Notes under the pieces: model-generated | Seen by the model: only the letters and a program-made list of their open reading frames with translations | What the model was told of the DNA's origin: nothing | Databases searched by the model: none | Source of the DNA: Bifidobacterium moraviense | GTDB lineage: Bacteria; Actinomycetota; Actinomycetes; Actinomycetales; Bifidobacteriaceae | Assembly: GCF_012932365.1 (NCBI RefSeq) | Contig: NZ_JAAIIH010000001.1 | Location: 186,001 to 250,000, forward strand | Direction: 5' to 3' | Length of the DNA: 64,000 bases | Shown: piece by piece, positions 29,242 to 40,437 of the stretch | How positions within the stretch are numbered: position 1 is the stretch's first letter | Layout: each line of letters opens with the position of its first letter | Made by a program: the position numbers and the translations under genes

Positions 29242-30897
29242 ATGGGAGACGTCCGCAACCTCGGCATCCGTCCGGTCGCCGTCATCATCGGCATGCCCGG
29301 CGCCGGCAAGACGCGCGTGGGCAAGGAGGCGGCCACGATGCTCGACCTGCCGTTCGCCGATTCCGACATCGAGATCGAGCATCAGGTCGGCATGCGCATC
29401 CCGCAGTACTTCGAGCAGCACGGCGAGGCCGCGTTCCGCGACGTCGAGCACCGCGTCATCGACGACCTGCTGGGCGCCTTCACCGGCGTGCTGGCGCTGG
29501 GTGGTGGAGCCCCCATGTTCGAGGCCACGCACGCCGCGCTCGAACGCTACATCGAACAGGGCGGCAAGGTCATCTACCTCGAGGCCGACCCGGACGAGGC
29601 CATGGAGCGCGCGCGCCGCGCCGGCGGACGTCCGATGCTCGCCGGGGACTCCGACGAGCGCTGGAGGTCCCTGTTCGTCAAGCGCGACCCGGTCTTCGCC
29701 GCGCTGGCCACCGACCGCGTCGCCACGCATGGCTTCACTCCTACGGGGGCCGCACGAAAGCTGGTGGATATGATCAACGAACACCGCGTCCACGTGGGCG
29801 GCGCCGACCCGTACGACGTCGTCATCGGCGAGGGCGCCATGAACCATCTCGGCGAGGTGCTGGGAAGCAAGCCGGTGCGCGTGGCGCTCATCCACACCAC
29901 GACGGTGCAGCGCCACTCCGACCGCGCGCGCACGCTGCTGCGCCAGGCCGGGTACGCCGTGTCCGACATCGTCATCCCGGACGCCGAACGCGGCAAGACC
30001 ATCGAGGTCGCCAACGGGATCTGGCAGCGGCTGGGCGACGAGGGGTTCACGCGCTCCGACGCCGTGGTCGGCCTGGGCGGGGGAGCGGCCACCGATCTCG
30101 CGGGATTCGTGGCGGCCACGTGGATGCGCGGCATCCGCTACGTCAACTGCCCCACCTCGCTGCTCGCCATGGTGGACGCCTCCACCGGCGGCAAGACCGG
30201 CATCAACACGCCGCAGGGCAAGAACCTCGTTGGTTCGTTCTACACGCCTGCGGGCGTGCTCGCCGACCTCAAGACCCTCGGCACGCTGCCCAACGACATC
30301 TTCGTCGAAGGGCTGGGCGAGGTGGCCAAGTCCGGCTTCATCAGGGACCAGGCCATCCTGAGCATCCTCGAGGCGCACGCCGCCGAGCTCAAGTCGTTCG
30401 ACGGCGACTCCTTCGCCTCCGGGGACGGCGGGGATCTGGAGGACATCGTCGCGCAGCTCATCGAACGCACGGTGAGCGTCAAGGCGTACCACGTGTCCGC
30501 CGACCTCAAGGAGTCGGGCCTGCGGGAGTTCCTCAACTACGGACACACGCTCGGCCACGCGATCGAGAAGCTCGAGCACTTCCGCTGGCGGCACGGCAAC
30601 GCGGTGGCGGTCGGCATGGTGTACGCCGCCGAGCTGGCGCAGCTGACGGGACACATCGACCGGGAACTGGTGGACTACCACCGTTCGCTGCTGTCGTCCC
30701 TCGGCCTGCCGATCTCGTGGAACGGCGGTTCGTTCGAGGACGTGCTCGCGCTCATGCACCGCGACAAGAAGGCGCGCGGCAACACGCTGCGCTTCGTCGT
30801 GCTCGACGGCATCGGGCACCCCGTCCATCTGGACGACCCGCCGGCGGATGCCGTCGAGGAGGCGTTCCGTCGCATTCAGCGTCCGGACGGCAAGTAG
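29242..30897 (+). CDS. aroKB: Bifunctional shikimate kinase / 3-dehydroquinate synthase
   Basis: A 551-aa fusion. Residues about 10-175 are shikimate kinase, with P-loop [11 protein letters not shown] and the shikimate-binding FADSDIEIE and GGGAP. Residues about 190-545 are 3-dehydroquinate synthase, with the NAD-binding [21 protein letters not shown] and metal ligands in [16 protein letters not shown] context ([17 protein letters not shown]). ATG at 29242 is preferred over GTG 29233 because the perfect site GAGGTGA, overlapping the aroC stop, is at ideal distance from it. Fusing steps 2 and 5 of the shikimate pathway is a known feature of bifidobacteria. Confidence 0.97.
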   Translation: MGDVRNLGIRPVAVIIGMPGAGKTRVGKEAATMLDLPFADSDIEIEHQVGMRIPQYFEQHGEAAFRDVEHRVIDDLLGAFTGVLALGGGAPMFEATHAALERYIEQGGKVIYLEADPDEAMERARRAGGRPMLAGDSDERWRSLFVKRDPVFAALATDRVATHGFTPTGAARKLVDMINEHRVHVGGADPYDVVIGEGAMNHLGEVLGSKPVRVALIHTTTVQRHSDRARTLLRQAGYAVSDIVIPDAERGKTIEVANGIWQRLGDEGFTRSDAVVGLGGGAATDLAGFVAATWMRGIRYVNCPTSLLAMVDASTGGKTGINTPQGKNLVGSFYTPAGVLADLKTLGTLPNDIFVEGLGEVAKSGFIRDQAILSILEAHAAELKSFDGDSFASGDGGDLEDIVAQLIERTVSVKAYHVSADLKESGLREFLNYGHTLGHAIEKLEHFRWRHGNAVAVGMVYAAELAQLTGHIDRELVDYHRSLLSSLGLPISWNGGSFEDVLALMHRDKKARGNTLRFVVLDGIGHPVHLDDPPADAVEEAFRRIQRPDGK

Positions 30898-30954
30898 CAA
30901 GTAACAGGAGAACAGCCAAGCGCAGGGAGCGCAGGGAGCAAGGAGTTTTCGCAT

Positions 30955-31401
30955 ATGACCAAGGTCATCGTGGTCAACGGACCGAACCTGGGACGGCTCG
31001 GCGTGCGCCAGCCCGACGTCTACGGGCGTCAGGACCTGGAGACGCTGCGCACGCTGTGCGCCGAATGGGGCGCGGCGCTCGGTCTGGACGTCGAGGTGCG
31101 CCAGACCGACGACGAGGCCGAGATGGTGCGCTGGATGCACCGGGCCGCTGACGAGAAGACGCCGGTCGTCATGAACCCCGCCGCGTTCACCCACTATTCG
31201 TATGCGCTGGCCGACGCCGCGCACATGGTGGGAGACGCCGGGCTGCCGCTCATCGAGGTGCACATCTCCAATCCGTCCGCGCGCGACGAGTTCCGCAAGC
31301 GGTCGGTCATCAGCCCCGTCGCCACCGGTACCATCACGGGCATGGGCTTCTACGGCTACAAGCTCGCGTTGGAGGCCGTGGCGCACATCGTCGCCGAGTA
31401 G
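30955..31401 (+). CDS. aroQ: 3-Dehydroquinate dehydratase, type II
   Basis: A 148-aa dodecameric type II dehydroquinase, the third step of the shikimate pathway. The motifs are VNGPNLGRLGVRQPDVYG (lid with the catalytic Tyr), NPAAFTHYSYAL, and EVHISNPSARDEFRKRSVIS, with GTITGMGFYGYKLA near the end. The order aroC-aroKB-aroQ and the 57-nt gap after aroKB suggest one transcript. ATG follows AAGGAG. A terminator-like hairpin begins 40 nt after the stop. Confidence 0.97.
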   Translation: MTKVIVVNGPNLGRLGVRQPDVYGRQDLETLRTLCAEWGAALGLDVEVRQTDDEAEMVRWMHRAADEKTPVVMNPAAFTHYSYALADAAHMVGDAGLPLIEVHISNPSARDEFRKRSVISPVATGTITGMGFYGYKLALEAVAHIVAE

Positions 31402-31440
31402 CCGCGCGGACGGTCAGGCCGCCCCGTCCTCGTACGATCT

Positions 31441-31471
31441 CACCGGCTTGGGCCTTCCCAGCCGGTGTTTT
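31441..31471 (+). terminator. aro operon terminator
   Basis: CACCGGC-t-TGGG and CCCA-GCCGGTG form a stem with a single bulged base, followed by TTTT. It lies between aroQ and the REP-like hairpins. Confidence 0.75.
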
Positions 31472-31481
31472 CGTACGTGCC

Positions 31482-31578
31482 CATACGGTTTCACCGCCGT
31501 GGCGCCGGTTGACCGGTGAAACCGTATGAGTTCATACGGTTTCACCGTCGAGACGTCTCTTGGCCGGTGAAACCGTAC
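31482..31578. repeat. Tandem pair of long hairpins sharing the same 15-nt arms
   Basis: CATACGGTTTCACCG at 31482-31496 pairs with CGGTGAAACCGTATG at 31514-31528. An identical left arm at 31533-31547 pairs with CGGTGAAACCGTACG at 31564-31578, with one changed end base. The two units have different loops, which is the pattern of a BIME/REP-like repeat. They lie at the 3' end of the AbiEi-like gene and probably stop its transcription as well. Confidence 0.8.
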
Positions 31579-31582
31579 GCGC

Positions 31583-32536
31583 TCATCGGATCCTCGGTAC
31601 CCCGGCATCCATGAGCTTGCGCACCAGCCTCTCCGGATACAGAATGTCCTCGAATTCCAGACGTACGATGACCGTCACGCCCTGTTCCCGCAGATGGTCC
31701 TCCCGACGCCGTTCCGCGAATACGGCGGCGCGTATGTTTCCCCGGGATCTTCCCTGAGGCGTCACGTATTTGTCCATGCCGTCGAATTCGGCCACGGCGA
31801 TGGTGCCGTCCGTCCTCGTCCAGGCGAAGTCGACGCGATACGGACATTCCGGATTCAGCGGGTTGCCGAACCGGCGCTGCAATTGCGGCGTGACGAAGCC
31901 GTTCACGATCATCAGCGCGCGAACCGCCGATTCCCCGCCGTTCTCGGCGAGTCCATCGGCATGTGCGCATAGAGGGGCGACGTTGCCGGTGTCCATGCGC
32001 AGCTCCCGACACAACGGCAGTACGTCTCCAACGGGGATGCCGCGTCTCATCGCCGAATCGAACATCGCGAGGACGTCTCCGAACGGGTATGCGTTGGCGC
32101 AGTCGACGAGCGTGCGCAGGGGATCGGTGACGCGCACCCCCTCGACCGTCATCGGGGACACGCGCGACATGTAGATGCGCCGCAGACGTGCATGATCGCT
32201 CCGTTGGCCGCCGCGGGGACTTGCGATGCAGACGGTCCCGTCGTGCAGACGGAAGGAATGCTCGAAGCCATGAATCGCTGCCGCGGTTATGCCGGCGAAC
32301 GTCCAATCGGGATGGACCAGGGACAGGGATCTCGCCATGTGCAGCGTTCTGTCGGCCGGCGTGAGCCCGCTCCAGTATTCTCTGCGGGAGTACAGGCCGC
32401 GGAACGGACGGATCAGCACATCCTTCGACACGCGCAGCGACAATGCGCTCTGATCCGCCGAAGACCGTGCGAACGCGCAGCGTCGCTCGCGCTGCGCGGC
32501 GTCCAGCAGTTCCTCGATGCGTCGATTCCGTCTCAT
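31583..32536 (-). CDS. AbiEi-like / PD-(D/E)xK protein (often mislabelled after neighbouring pyrG)
   Basis: A 317-aa protein of the actinobacterial type that joins an AbiEi-antitoxin-like N-terminal half to a DUF559-like nuclease half. The N-terminal half includes ALSLRVSKDVLIRPFRGLYS and WTFAGITAAAIHGFE. The nuclease half has Glu202 in GESAVR, Asp236 in YRVDFAW, and Glu250/Asp252 in VAEFDG, the spacing of a PD-(D/E)xK site. The chosen ATG (32536) follows TATCGT by 6 nt and may be leaderless; ATG at 32587 is an alternative. No AbiEii-type toxin gene is adjacent. Substrate and role are unknown; a nucleic-acid-related function fits the fold. Confidence 0.75.
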   Translation of the reverse strand: MRRNRRIEELLDAAQRERRCAFARSSADQSALSLRVSKDVLIRPFRGLYSRREYWSGLTPADRTLHMARSLSLVHPDWTFAGITAAAIHGFEHSFRLHDGTVCIASPRGGQRSDHARLRRIYMSRVSPMTVEGVRVTDPLRTLVDCANAYPFGDVLAMFDSAMRRGIPVGDVLPLCRELRMDTGNVAPLCAHADGLAENGGESAVRALMIVNGFVTPQLQRRFGNPLNPECPYRVDFAWTRTDGTIAVAEFDGMDKYVTPQGRSRGNIRAAVFAERRREDHLREQGVTVIVRLEFEDILYPERLVRKLMDAGVPRIR

Positions 32537-32751
32537 GGCCGCACGATAGCCGTCGCGCCCCGCGAGCCGCCAGTCCGCGGCGGTCATGTGGTCGAATGTG
32601 GCCGCATGGAGCGGTCTTCGGGCGAGTCGCGCCGCGGAATGTGAATAACCCCGGCCGTCCCGGACGAACCCATGGCGCCCCCGTCCCCGCCGCGGAGGAC
32701 GGCGCCCGGCGGAACACGCCACGTCATGCGCGGATGATAGGCTGAAGTTCC

Positions 32752-34410
<1,659 letters not shown>

Positions 34411-34480
34411 GGCCGTCCGGTCGGTCGGCAGCGTGAGACCCGCGGCATGACCGCGGTGTGAACGCAGCGTGAACGCAGCG

Positions 34481-34522
34481 AAGCCCCTTCCGCCGCCCCC
34501 ACCGGCGCGGAGGGGGCTTTTG
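34481..34522 (+). terminator. pyrG terminator
   Basis: AAGCCCC-ttccg and cgga-GGGGGCTTTTGT form a stem (34481-34522) with a GC-rich loop and T-tract, 70 nt after the pyrG stop. Confidence 0.8.
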
Positions 34523-34644
34523 TAATCTTTCCCACACCCGGCGCTACGCCCCCGGCGATTCGTGGTATGACGGCTGGAGTCGGGCCGTGGGTTCTGTTAG
34601 GTTTGCGTAGGACTTCCCCAAGAGGATTTAGGAGGCAAGCGTAG

Positions 34645-36141
34645 GTGAGTGACGAAACGAACGCCGTCGCCGCGTCCGACGTGGAGATGAGTCAGTATGT
34701 GGCTGACCGTTCCCGCGTCAACGAGGACAAGATCAAGAAGGATGACGAGATCATCCAGCAGTTCGGCGACTACAACTACGGCTGGCATGATTCCGACGCC
34801 GCCGGCGAGGCCGCGAAGAAGGGCATCGACGAGAACGTCGTGCGTGCCATCAGCGCCGACAAGGGCGAGCCGCAGTGGATGCTCGACATGCGTCTGCGCG
34901 GCTACAGGGCCTTCCTGGACAAGCCGATGCCGGAGTGGGGCGTGGACCTCACCGGATTCAACGCCGACGACTTCAAGTACTACGTCAAGCCGGTGGACAA
35001 GCAGGCCAAGAGCTGGGACGAGCTGCCCGACGACATCCGCAAGACGTACGACAAGCTGGGCATCCCCGAAGCGGAGAAGAAGCGCCTCGTCTCCGGCGTC
35101 GCCGCGCAGTACGAGTCCGAGGTCATCTACAACTCCATCCAGGAGGACCTCGCCAAGCAGGGCGTGATCTTCGTGGACACCGACACCGCGGTGCGCGAAT
35201 ACCCCGATCTGGTGCGCAAGTACTTCGGCACCGTGGTGAGCCCCGAGGACAACAAGTTCGGCGCGCTCAACACCGCCGCATGGTCCGGCGGCTCGTTCGT
35301 CTACGTGCCGAAGGGTGTGCACGTGGACATCCCGCTGCAGGCCTACTTCCGCATCAACACGCCGAACATGGGCCAGTTCGAGCGCACGCTCATCATCGCC
35401 GACGAAGGCTCCTACGTGCACTACGTGGAGGGCTGCACCGCCCCGATCTACTCGACCGACTCGCTGCACGCGGCCATCGTCGAGATCATCGTCGAGAAGC
35501 ACGCCCGCGTGCGCTACACGACCGTGCAGAACTGGTCGAACAACGTGTACAACCTCGTCACCCAGCGCGCCTACGTGCGCGAGGGCGGCACGATGGAATG
35601 GGTCGACGGCAACATCGGCTCCAAGGCCACGATGAAGTACCCGGCCTGCATCCTCGCCGAGCCGTACGCGAAGGCCAGCACCATGTCGCTCGGCTTCGCC
35701 GGCAAGGGCCAGTACCAGGACACCGGCGCCAAGATGATCCATCTCGCCCCGCACACCAGCTCCACGATCGTCGCCAAGTCGATCTCCCGCGGCGGCGGCC
35801 GCTCCGCCTACCGCGGACTGGTCAAGATCGTCAAGGGCGCCTACGGCTCGTCCAACTCCACGGTGTGCGACGCGCTGCTCGTGGACGACTACTCCCGTTC
35901 CGACACGTACCCCCATGTGGACGTGCGCGAGGACGACGTCTCGATGGCGCACGAGGCCACGGTGTCGAAGGTGAGCGAGGACCAGCTGTTCTACCTCATG
36001 AGCCGAGGGCTGACCGAGGAGGAGGCCATGGGCATGATCGTGCGCGGCTTCGTGGAGCCGATTTCGCGCGAGCTACCGATGGAATACGCGCTCGAGCTGA
36101 ACCGTTTGGTCGAACTGCAGATGGAAGGATCGGTGGGCTGA
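34645..36141 (+). CDS. sufB: Fe-S cluster assembly scaffold protein SufB
   Basis: A 498-aa scaffold subunit of the SufBCD complex that builds [4Fe-4S] clusters. The recognisable blocks are [13 protein letters not shown] at the N-terminus, [28 protein letters not shown] in the beta-helix, the cysteine-bearing [17 protein letters not shown] and [14 protein letters not shown], and the C-terminal [22 protein letters not shown]. It starts with GTG after GGAGGCAAGCGTAG. First gene of sufB-sufD-sufC-sufS-sufU plus a MIP18-like gene. No sufR-type repressor gene is visible next to it, although SufR-led suf operons are common in actinobacteria. Confidence 0.97.
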   Translation: MSDETNAVAASDVEMSQYVADRSRVNEDKIKKDDEIIQQFGDYNYGWHDSDAAGEAAKKGIDENVVRAISADKGEPQWMLDMRLRGYRAFLDKPMPEWGVDLTGFNADDFKYYVKPVDKQAKSWDELPDDIRKTYDKLGIPEAEKKRLVSGVAAQYESEVIYNSIQEDLAKQGVIFVDTDTAVREYPDLVRKYFGTVVSPEDNKFGALNTAAWSGGSFVYVPKGVHVDIPLQAYFRINTPNMGQFERTLIIADEGSYVHYVEGCTAPIYSTDSLHAAIVEIIVEKHARVRYTTVQNWSNNVYNLVTQRAYVREGGTMEWVDGNIGSKATMKYPACILAEPYAKASTMSLGFAGKGQYQDTGAKMIHLAPHTSSTIVAKSISRGGGRSAYRGLVKIVKGAYGSSNSTVCDALLVDDYSRSDTYPHVDVREDDVSMAHEATVSKVSEDQLFYLMSRGLTEEEAMGMIVRGFVEPISRELPMEYALELNRLVELQMEGSVG

Positions 36142-36146
36142 TTCCC

Positions 36147-37370
36147 ATGGTGCAAGCAGCAGAACTCAACATTCCCGTCGCGGATCCGAACGACCCGTAC
36201 GCCGTCCCGGCGGCCATGCCGTCGTCGGCCGACCGCGCGCCGCGCTCGTTCGACGTGGACGCGTTCCCGCAGCCGACGCGCCGGCAGGACGACTGGCGCT
36301 ACACGCCGCTGGAGCGCATCGAGGAATTCCTCGAGCCGTTCGCGCCGAGCGGCGAGACGCAGGTGAGCGTCACCATGATCGACGGCTCCGCGCCCGCGGA
36401 AGGCGTCACGGTCAGGCGCGTGCGCAAGGGCGAGGCGCCGTCCGGCACCGTCTCCAAGCCCAGCGACCGCATCTCCGCCGTCGAATGGAACTCCGGCGAC
36501 GAGGCGACCGTCATCGAACTGGACGGCGAGATCGCCCAGCCGGTGCTCGTCAGGGTGCATGGCAACGGGCTCGACCTCGACTCGCTGCATCTGGTCATCG
36601 CCGCCGCCGACAAGACGCACGCCGACGTGGTCGTGGAGCATGACGGCTCCGCGCGCCTCGCCGAAGGCGTCGAGATCACGACCGGCAGGGACGCGCACCT
36701 GTCCGCCACGTTCATCCAGGAATGGAACAAGGACGCCAAGCATGTGGGCGGCCAGCGCATCCACGTGGGAGAGGGCGCGTCCCTGCGCCACTCCGTGGTG
36801 ACGCTCGGCGGCGACGTCGTGCGCCTGCGCATGGATCAGGACTTCGGCGGCGAGCAGGGCGACCTCAACATGCTCGGCATCTACTTCGTCGATCCCGGCG
36901 AGCACATCGAGCATCGTACGATGGTGGTGCACAACCACCCCGACTGCAAGTCCCGCGTCGTCTACAAGGGCGCGCTCGACGGCAAGGGCGCGCACTCCAC
37001 GTGGGTGGGCAACGCGCTCATCGAGCCGACGGCCCCCGGTACCGATTCCTACGAGCTCAACCGCAATCTGGTGCTCACGCCCGGTGCGATCGCCGACTCC
37101 GAGCCGAACCTCGAGATCGAGAACGGCAACATCATCGGCGCCGGCCACGCGTCGTCGGTCGGCCGCTTCGACGACGAGGAGCTGTTCTACCTCGAATCGC
37201 GCGGCATCCCCGAAACCGAGGCCCGCAAGCTCGTGGTGCGCGGATTCTTCGGCGAGCTCGTCGAGGAGATCGGCATCCCGGCCATCTCGGAGCACCTCAT
37301 GACCGTCATCGACCGTCGTCTGGCCCGCGGAGAAAGCGACGCCATGGCACAGGTCCTCGAAGACAAGTAA
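36147..37370 (+). CDS. sufD: Fe-S cluster assembly protein SufD
   Basis: A 407-aa paralogue of SufB. It has RRQDDWRYTPLERIEEFLEPF near the N-terminus and the beta-helix core typical of SufD (SVVTLGGDVVRLRMDQDF, HIEHRTMVVHNHPDCKSRVVYKG). The end has RKLVVRGFFGELVEEI. The ATG begins 6 nt after the sufB stop, so the two are translationally coupled. SufD forms a heterodimer with SufB that accepts SufC ATPase on each side. Confidence 0.96.
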   Translation: MVQAAELNIPVADPNDPYAVPAAMPSSADRAPRSFDVDAFPQPTRRQDDWRYTPLERIEEFLEPFAPSGETQVSVTMIDGSAPAEGVTVRRVRKGEAPSGTVSKPSDRISAVEWNSGDEATVIELDGEIAQPVLVRVHGNGLDLDSLHLVIAAADKTHADVVVEHDGSARLAEGVEITTGRDAHLSATFIQEWNKDAKHVGGQRIHVGEGASLRHSVVTLGGDVVRLRMDQDFGGEQGDLNMLGIYFVDPGEHIEHRTMVVHNHPDCKSRVVYKGALDGKGAHSTWVGNALIEPTAPGTDSYELNRNLVLTPGAIADSEPNLEIENGNIIGAGHASSVGRFDDEELFYLESRGIPETEARKLVVRGFFGELVEEIGIPAISEHLMTVIDRRLARGESDAMAQVLEDK

Positions 37371-37397
37371 ACGGAAAAGCGGTAGGAGCAAACAACA

Positions 37398-38177
37398 ATG
37401 GCAACTCTCGAAATCAAGGATCTGCGCGCCCACGTCGAAACGAAGGACGGCATCAAGGAGATCCTCAAGGGCGTGAACCTCACGGTCCACTCCGGCGAAA
37501 CCCACGCGATCATGGGGCCCAACGGCTCCGGCAAGTCCACGCTGGCCTACACGCTGGCCGGACACCCCAAATACGTGGTCGACGGCGGCGAAGTGCTGCT
37601 CGACGGCGTGAACATCCTCAACCAGACGCCCGACGAGCGCGCCAAGGAAGGCCTGTTCCTCGCCATGCAGTACCCGGTGGAAGTGCCCGGCGTGTCCATG
37701 ACGAACTTCCTCAGGACCGCCAAGACCGAGGTCGACGGCAAGGCGCCGTCCATCCGCACCTGGACCAAGGAGCTCACCGAGGCGATGAAGCGCCTCAAGA
37801 TGGACCCGAAGTTCGCCACCCGTTCCGTCAACGAAGGCTTCTCCGGCGGCGAGAAGAAGCGCGCCGAAGTGCTCCAGCTGGAGCTGCTCAAGCCCAAGTT
37901 CGCGATCCTCGACGAAACCGACTCCGGCCTTGACGTCGACGCGCTGCGCATCGTGTCCGAAGGCGTCAACCGCGCCAAGGAAGCCAACGACTTCGGCATC
38001 CTCATGGTCACGCACTACACGCGCATCCTCAAGTACATCAAGCCCGACATCGTGCACGTGTTCGCCGACGGCCACTTCGTCAAGACCGGCGGCCCGGAGC
38101 TGGCGGACGAGCTGGAGGAGAACGGGTACGACCAGTACCTGCCGGAAGGGTCCGACTCGGAGTCTGCGCTGGCATGA
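37398..38177 (+). CDS. sufC: Fe-S assembly ATPase SufC
   Basis: A 259-aa ABC-type ATPase of the SUF machinery. Walker A is MGPNGSGKSTLAYTLAGHP, the signature FSGGEKKRAEVLQ, Walker B FAILDETDSGLDVDALRIV, and the switch His in MVTHYTRIL. It also has the SufC-specific AMQYPVEVPGVSMTNFLR. ATG follows GGTAGGAGCAAACAACA. It is followed, before sufS, by an unusually long 175-nt gap holding a 28-bp perfect inverted repeat. Confidence 0.97.
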   Translation: MATLEIKDLRAHVETKDGIKEILKGVNLTVHSGETHAIMGPNGSGKSTLAYTLAGHPKYVVDGGEVLLDGVNILNQTPDERAKEGLFLAMQYPVEVPGVSMTNFLRTAKTEVDGKAPSIRTWTKELTEAMKRLKMDPKFATRSVNEGFSGGEKKRAEVLQLELLKPKFAILDETDSGLDVDALRIVSEGVNRAKEANDFGILMVTHYTRILKYIKPDIVHVFADGHFVKTGGPELADELEENGYDQYLPEGSDSESALA

Positions 38178-38188
38178 TGTGATTTCCG

Positions 38189-38273
38189 CCGTGGATCGGC
38201 GCATTCGATGCGCGACACGCTCAAGGCCGCTCGGCCAAGCCTACGGTCGCGCATCGAATGCGCCGATCCACGG
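38189..38273. repeat. Perfect 28-bp inverted repeat inside the suf operon
   Basis: Bases 38189-38216 are the exact reverse complement of 38246-38273, with a 29-nt loop that itself contains GGCC-gctc-GGCC. On the minus strand the loop region reads CCGTAGGC near its start, echoing the CCGTAGGC linker of the element downstream of guaA; that kinship is tentative. There is no T-tract, so attenuation or mRNA processing between sufC and sufS is possible, as is a past insertion of a mobile hairpin. Confidence 0.9.
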
Positions 38274-38352
38274 CTCCATGACATGTCGATGGCGCGCTCC
38301 GAGGGTCGGGTGAAGCGCCAAATGGAGGGCCACACTAGGTAAGGGGATAGCA

Positions 38353-39624
38353 ATGGTGGATTTTGATGCGATTCGGGCGCAGTTCCCGATTCTGGACCAG
38401 CAGGTGCACGGGCATCCGCTGGTGTACCTCGACTCCGCGGCCACGTCGCAGAAGCCGCAGTGCGTGATCGATGCGGAATCCGAGTACTACCGCACCATCA
38501 ACGCCGGCGTGCACCGCGGCGCGCACGAGCTCGCCGCGCGCGCCACGGAGGCGTTCGAGCAGGCGCGCGCCAAGGTCGCCAGGCTCGTGGGCGCCGACTG
38601 GCAGGAAGGCCAGGAGGAGATTGTCGTCACCGGCGGCGCCACCGCAGGCCTCAACCTCCTCGCCACCGCGTTCGGCAACGCGTCGCTCGGACGCGGGGGA
38701 GCGGCGGCGCAGCGCTTCGCGCTCAAGCCGGGCGACGAGATCGTCGTGTCCAAGGCCGAGCACCATTCCGTGCTGCTGCCGTTCCAGGAGCTTGCCGCCC
38801 GCACGGGCGCCACGCTCAAGTGGTTCGACCTGACGCCCGACGGCCGCGTGCGCGCCGAGGACGCCGGCGAGGTCATCACCGAGCGCACCAAGGTCGTGGC
38901 CGTGTGCCACGTGGCGAACGTCACCGGCGCCATCACCGACATCGCGCCCATCATCCGCCGCACCCACGAGGTCGGCGCCGTGTTCGTGCTCGACGCCTGC
39001 CAGTCCGTGCCGCACCTCAAGATCGACTTCCACGCGCTCGACGTGGACTTCGCCGCATGGAGCGCGCACAAGATGTACGGCCCCACCGGCGTGGGCTTCC
39101 TGTACGGCAGGCGCGAGCTGCTGGAGGCGCTGCCTCCGGCAAGCTTCGGCGGCTCCATGGTGGAGCTGGCGTGGATGGACCAGCCCGCCCAGTACATGGC
39201 TCCGCCCGAGCGCTTCGAAGCGGGCACGCAGCCGGTCGCGCAGGTCGTGGCCGCCGGCGTCGCCGCGGACTGGCTGCGCGGCATCGGCATGGAGAACGTC
39301 GAAGCGCATGAGCGCACCATCGCCGCCGAACTGCTCAAGCTCGGCGACATCGACGGATTCCGCATTCTGGGCCCCCGCGAGAACGTGGACCGCATCGGCA
39401 CCGTCGCGTTCGACGTCGACGGCGTGCACCCGCACGACGTGGGCCAGTACATCGACGCGCAGGGCATCGCCATCCGCGTCGGACACCACTGCGCGCAGCC
39501 GGTGCACCGCCACTTCGGCCTGTACGCGTCCAACCGCGCCTCCACCGGCGTGTATAACACCGTCGAGGACGCGCAGGCGCTGCTTGAGGCGGCCAGAGGC
39601 GTGCGTCCGTTCTTCGGGCTGTAG
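38353..39624 (+). CDS. sufS: Cysteine desulfurase SufS
   Basis: A 423-aa class V aminotransferase-fold PLP enzyme of the NifS/SufS group. It removes sulfur from cysteine and passes it via SufU to SufBCD. The PLP lysine is Lys240 in WSAHKMYGPTG, and the persulfide cysteine is Cys380 in HHCAQPVH. It also has YLDSAATSQKP at the N-terminus and AGVHRGAHELAA. ATG at 38353 follows AAGGGGATAGCA. Its partner SufU lies 174 nt downstream. Confidence 0.97.
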   Translation: MVDFDAIRAQFPILDQQVHGHPLVYLDSAATSQKPQCVIDAESEYYRTINAGVHRGAHELAARATEAFEQARAKVARLVGADWQEGQEEIVVTGGATAGLNLLATAFGNASLGRGGAAAQRFALKPGDEIVVSKAEHHSVLLPFQELAARTGATLKWFDLTPDGRVRAEDAGEVITERTKVVAVCHVANVTGAITDIAPIIRRTHEVGAVFVLDACQSVPHLKIDFHALDVDFAAWSAHKMYGPTGVGFLYGRRELLEALPPASFGGSMVELAWMDQPAQYMAPPERFEAGTQPVAQVVAAGVAADWLRGIGMENVEAHERTIAAELLKLGDIDGFRILGPRENVDRIGTVAFDVDGVHPHDVGQYIDAQGIAIRVGHHCAQPVHRHFGLYASNRASTGVYNTVEDAQALLEAARGVRPFFGL

Positions 39625-39798
39625 ACGCTCGGCACACGCAGCACAGCGCATGAATAGCGCGCACATCCGCGCATCGCATCCCCGTGACACGAGGGCGTTC
39701 GTCCCCGCGTCACGGGGATGCGGCATGATGGTTGCGCACACGCGCCGGTCTGCACCGGCATTCGCATAGGCGGCATTCGCACAGCATTGAGGAGAACG

Positions 39799-40353
39799 AT
39801 GAGCGATTTCGGCATGAGCGGCGACGACCTCGAGCAGATGTACCAGGAGGTCATCCTGGAGGCCGCCCGCGACCCACACGGCAGGGAGCATTTCGCGCCC
39901 GACGCCGCCGTGGAGGGATCCGCGGCGGGGGAGACGGCGGTCCGCGCCACGCATGAGTACTGCACTCCCGGCGAATCGCACCAGTTCAACCCCACGTGCG
40001 GCGACGAGGCGACCGTGCACGTGGAGGTCTCCGACGACGAGCCGCACGTCATCAGGCGTCTCGTGTGGGACGGCCACGGCTGCTCCATCTCGCAGGCCAG
40101 CCTGTCCGTGATGGTGGACCTGGTGGACGGTCGGACCGTGGACGAGGCCATGGAGCTGTTCCGCGACTTCCACGAGCTCATGGAGTCCCGCGGCAACGGA
40201 CTGGGCGACGAGGCCAAGGAGGAACGTCTCGGCGACGCCGTGGTGTTCCAGGGCGTCTCCAAGTACCCGATGCGCATCAAGTGCGCGCTGCTCGGCTGGG
40301 AGGGCATGCGCGACTCCGTGGCCAAGGCGCTGGCCGCCAAGCAGGGAGCGTGA
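39799..40353 (+). CDS. sufU: Sulfur-transfer/scaffold protein SufU
   Basis: A 184-aa IscU-like zinc protein of the SufU type, which accepts persulfide sulfur from SufS. Its three conserved cysteines are in QFNPTCGDE, GHGCSISQAS and RIKCALLGWE. The characteristic SufU insertion lies between the second and third Cys. The start MSDFGMSGDDLEQMYQE is supported by GAGGAGAACG upstream. The N-terminal Gly/Ala segment (about residues 35-52) is a little longer than in Bacillus SufU. Confidence 0.95.
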   Translation: MSDFGMSGDDLEQMYQEVILEAARDPHGREHFAPDAAVEGSAAGETAVRATHEYCTPGESHQFNPTCGDEATVHVEVSDDEPHVIRRLVWDGHGCSISQASLSVMVDLVDGRTVDEAMELFRDFHELMESRGNGLGDEAKEERLGDAVVFQGVSKYPMRIKCALLGWEGMRDSVAKALAAKQGA

Positions 40354-40437
40354 CGCCCGCGGCGAAGCACGCGTGGCGAGACGCCCCGCCCGTTGTATCC
40401 TCGAACCAAGCGCAATCGCAAGCAAGTGGAGCTGACC

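Noticed and set aside
31583..32536. Annotation as a CTP synthase paralogue
   Set aside because: Proteins like this are sometimes named after adjacent pyrG, but it has no synthetase or amidotransferase motif.
38217..38245. tRNA-like D-arm motif on the minus strand
   Set aside because: Only a local resemblance (GGCCGAGCGGCC); no acceptor, anticodon or T arm.
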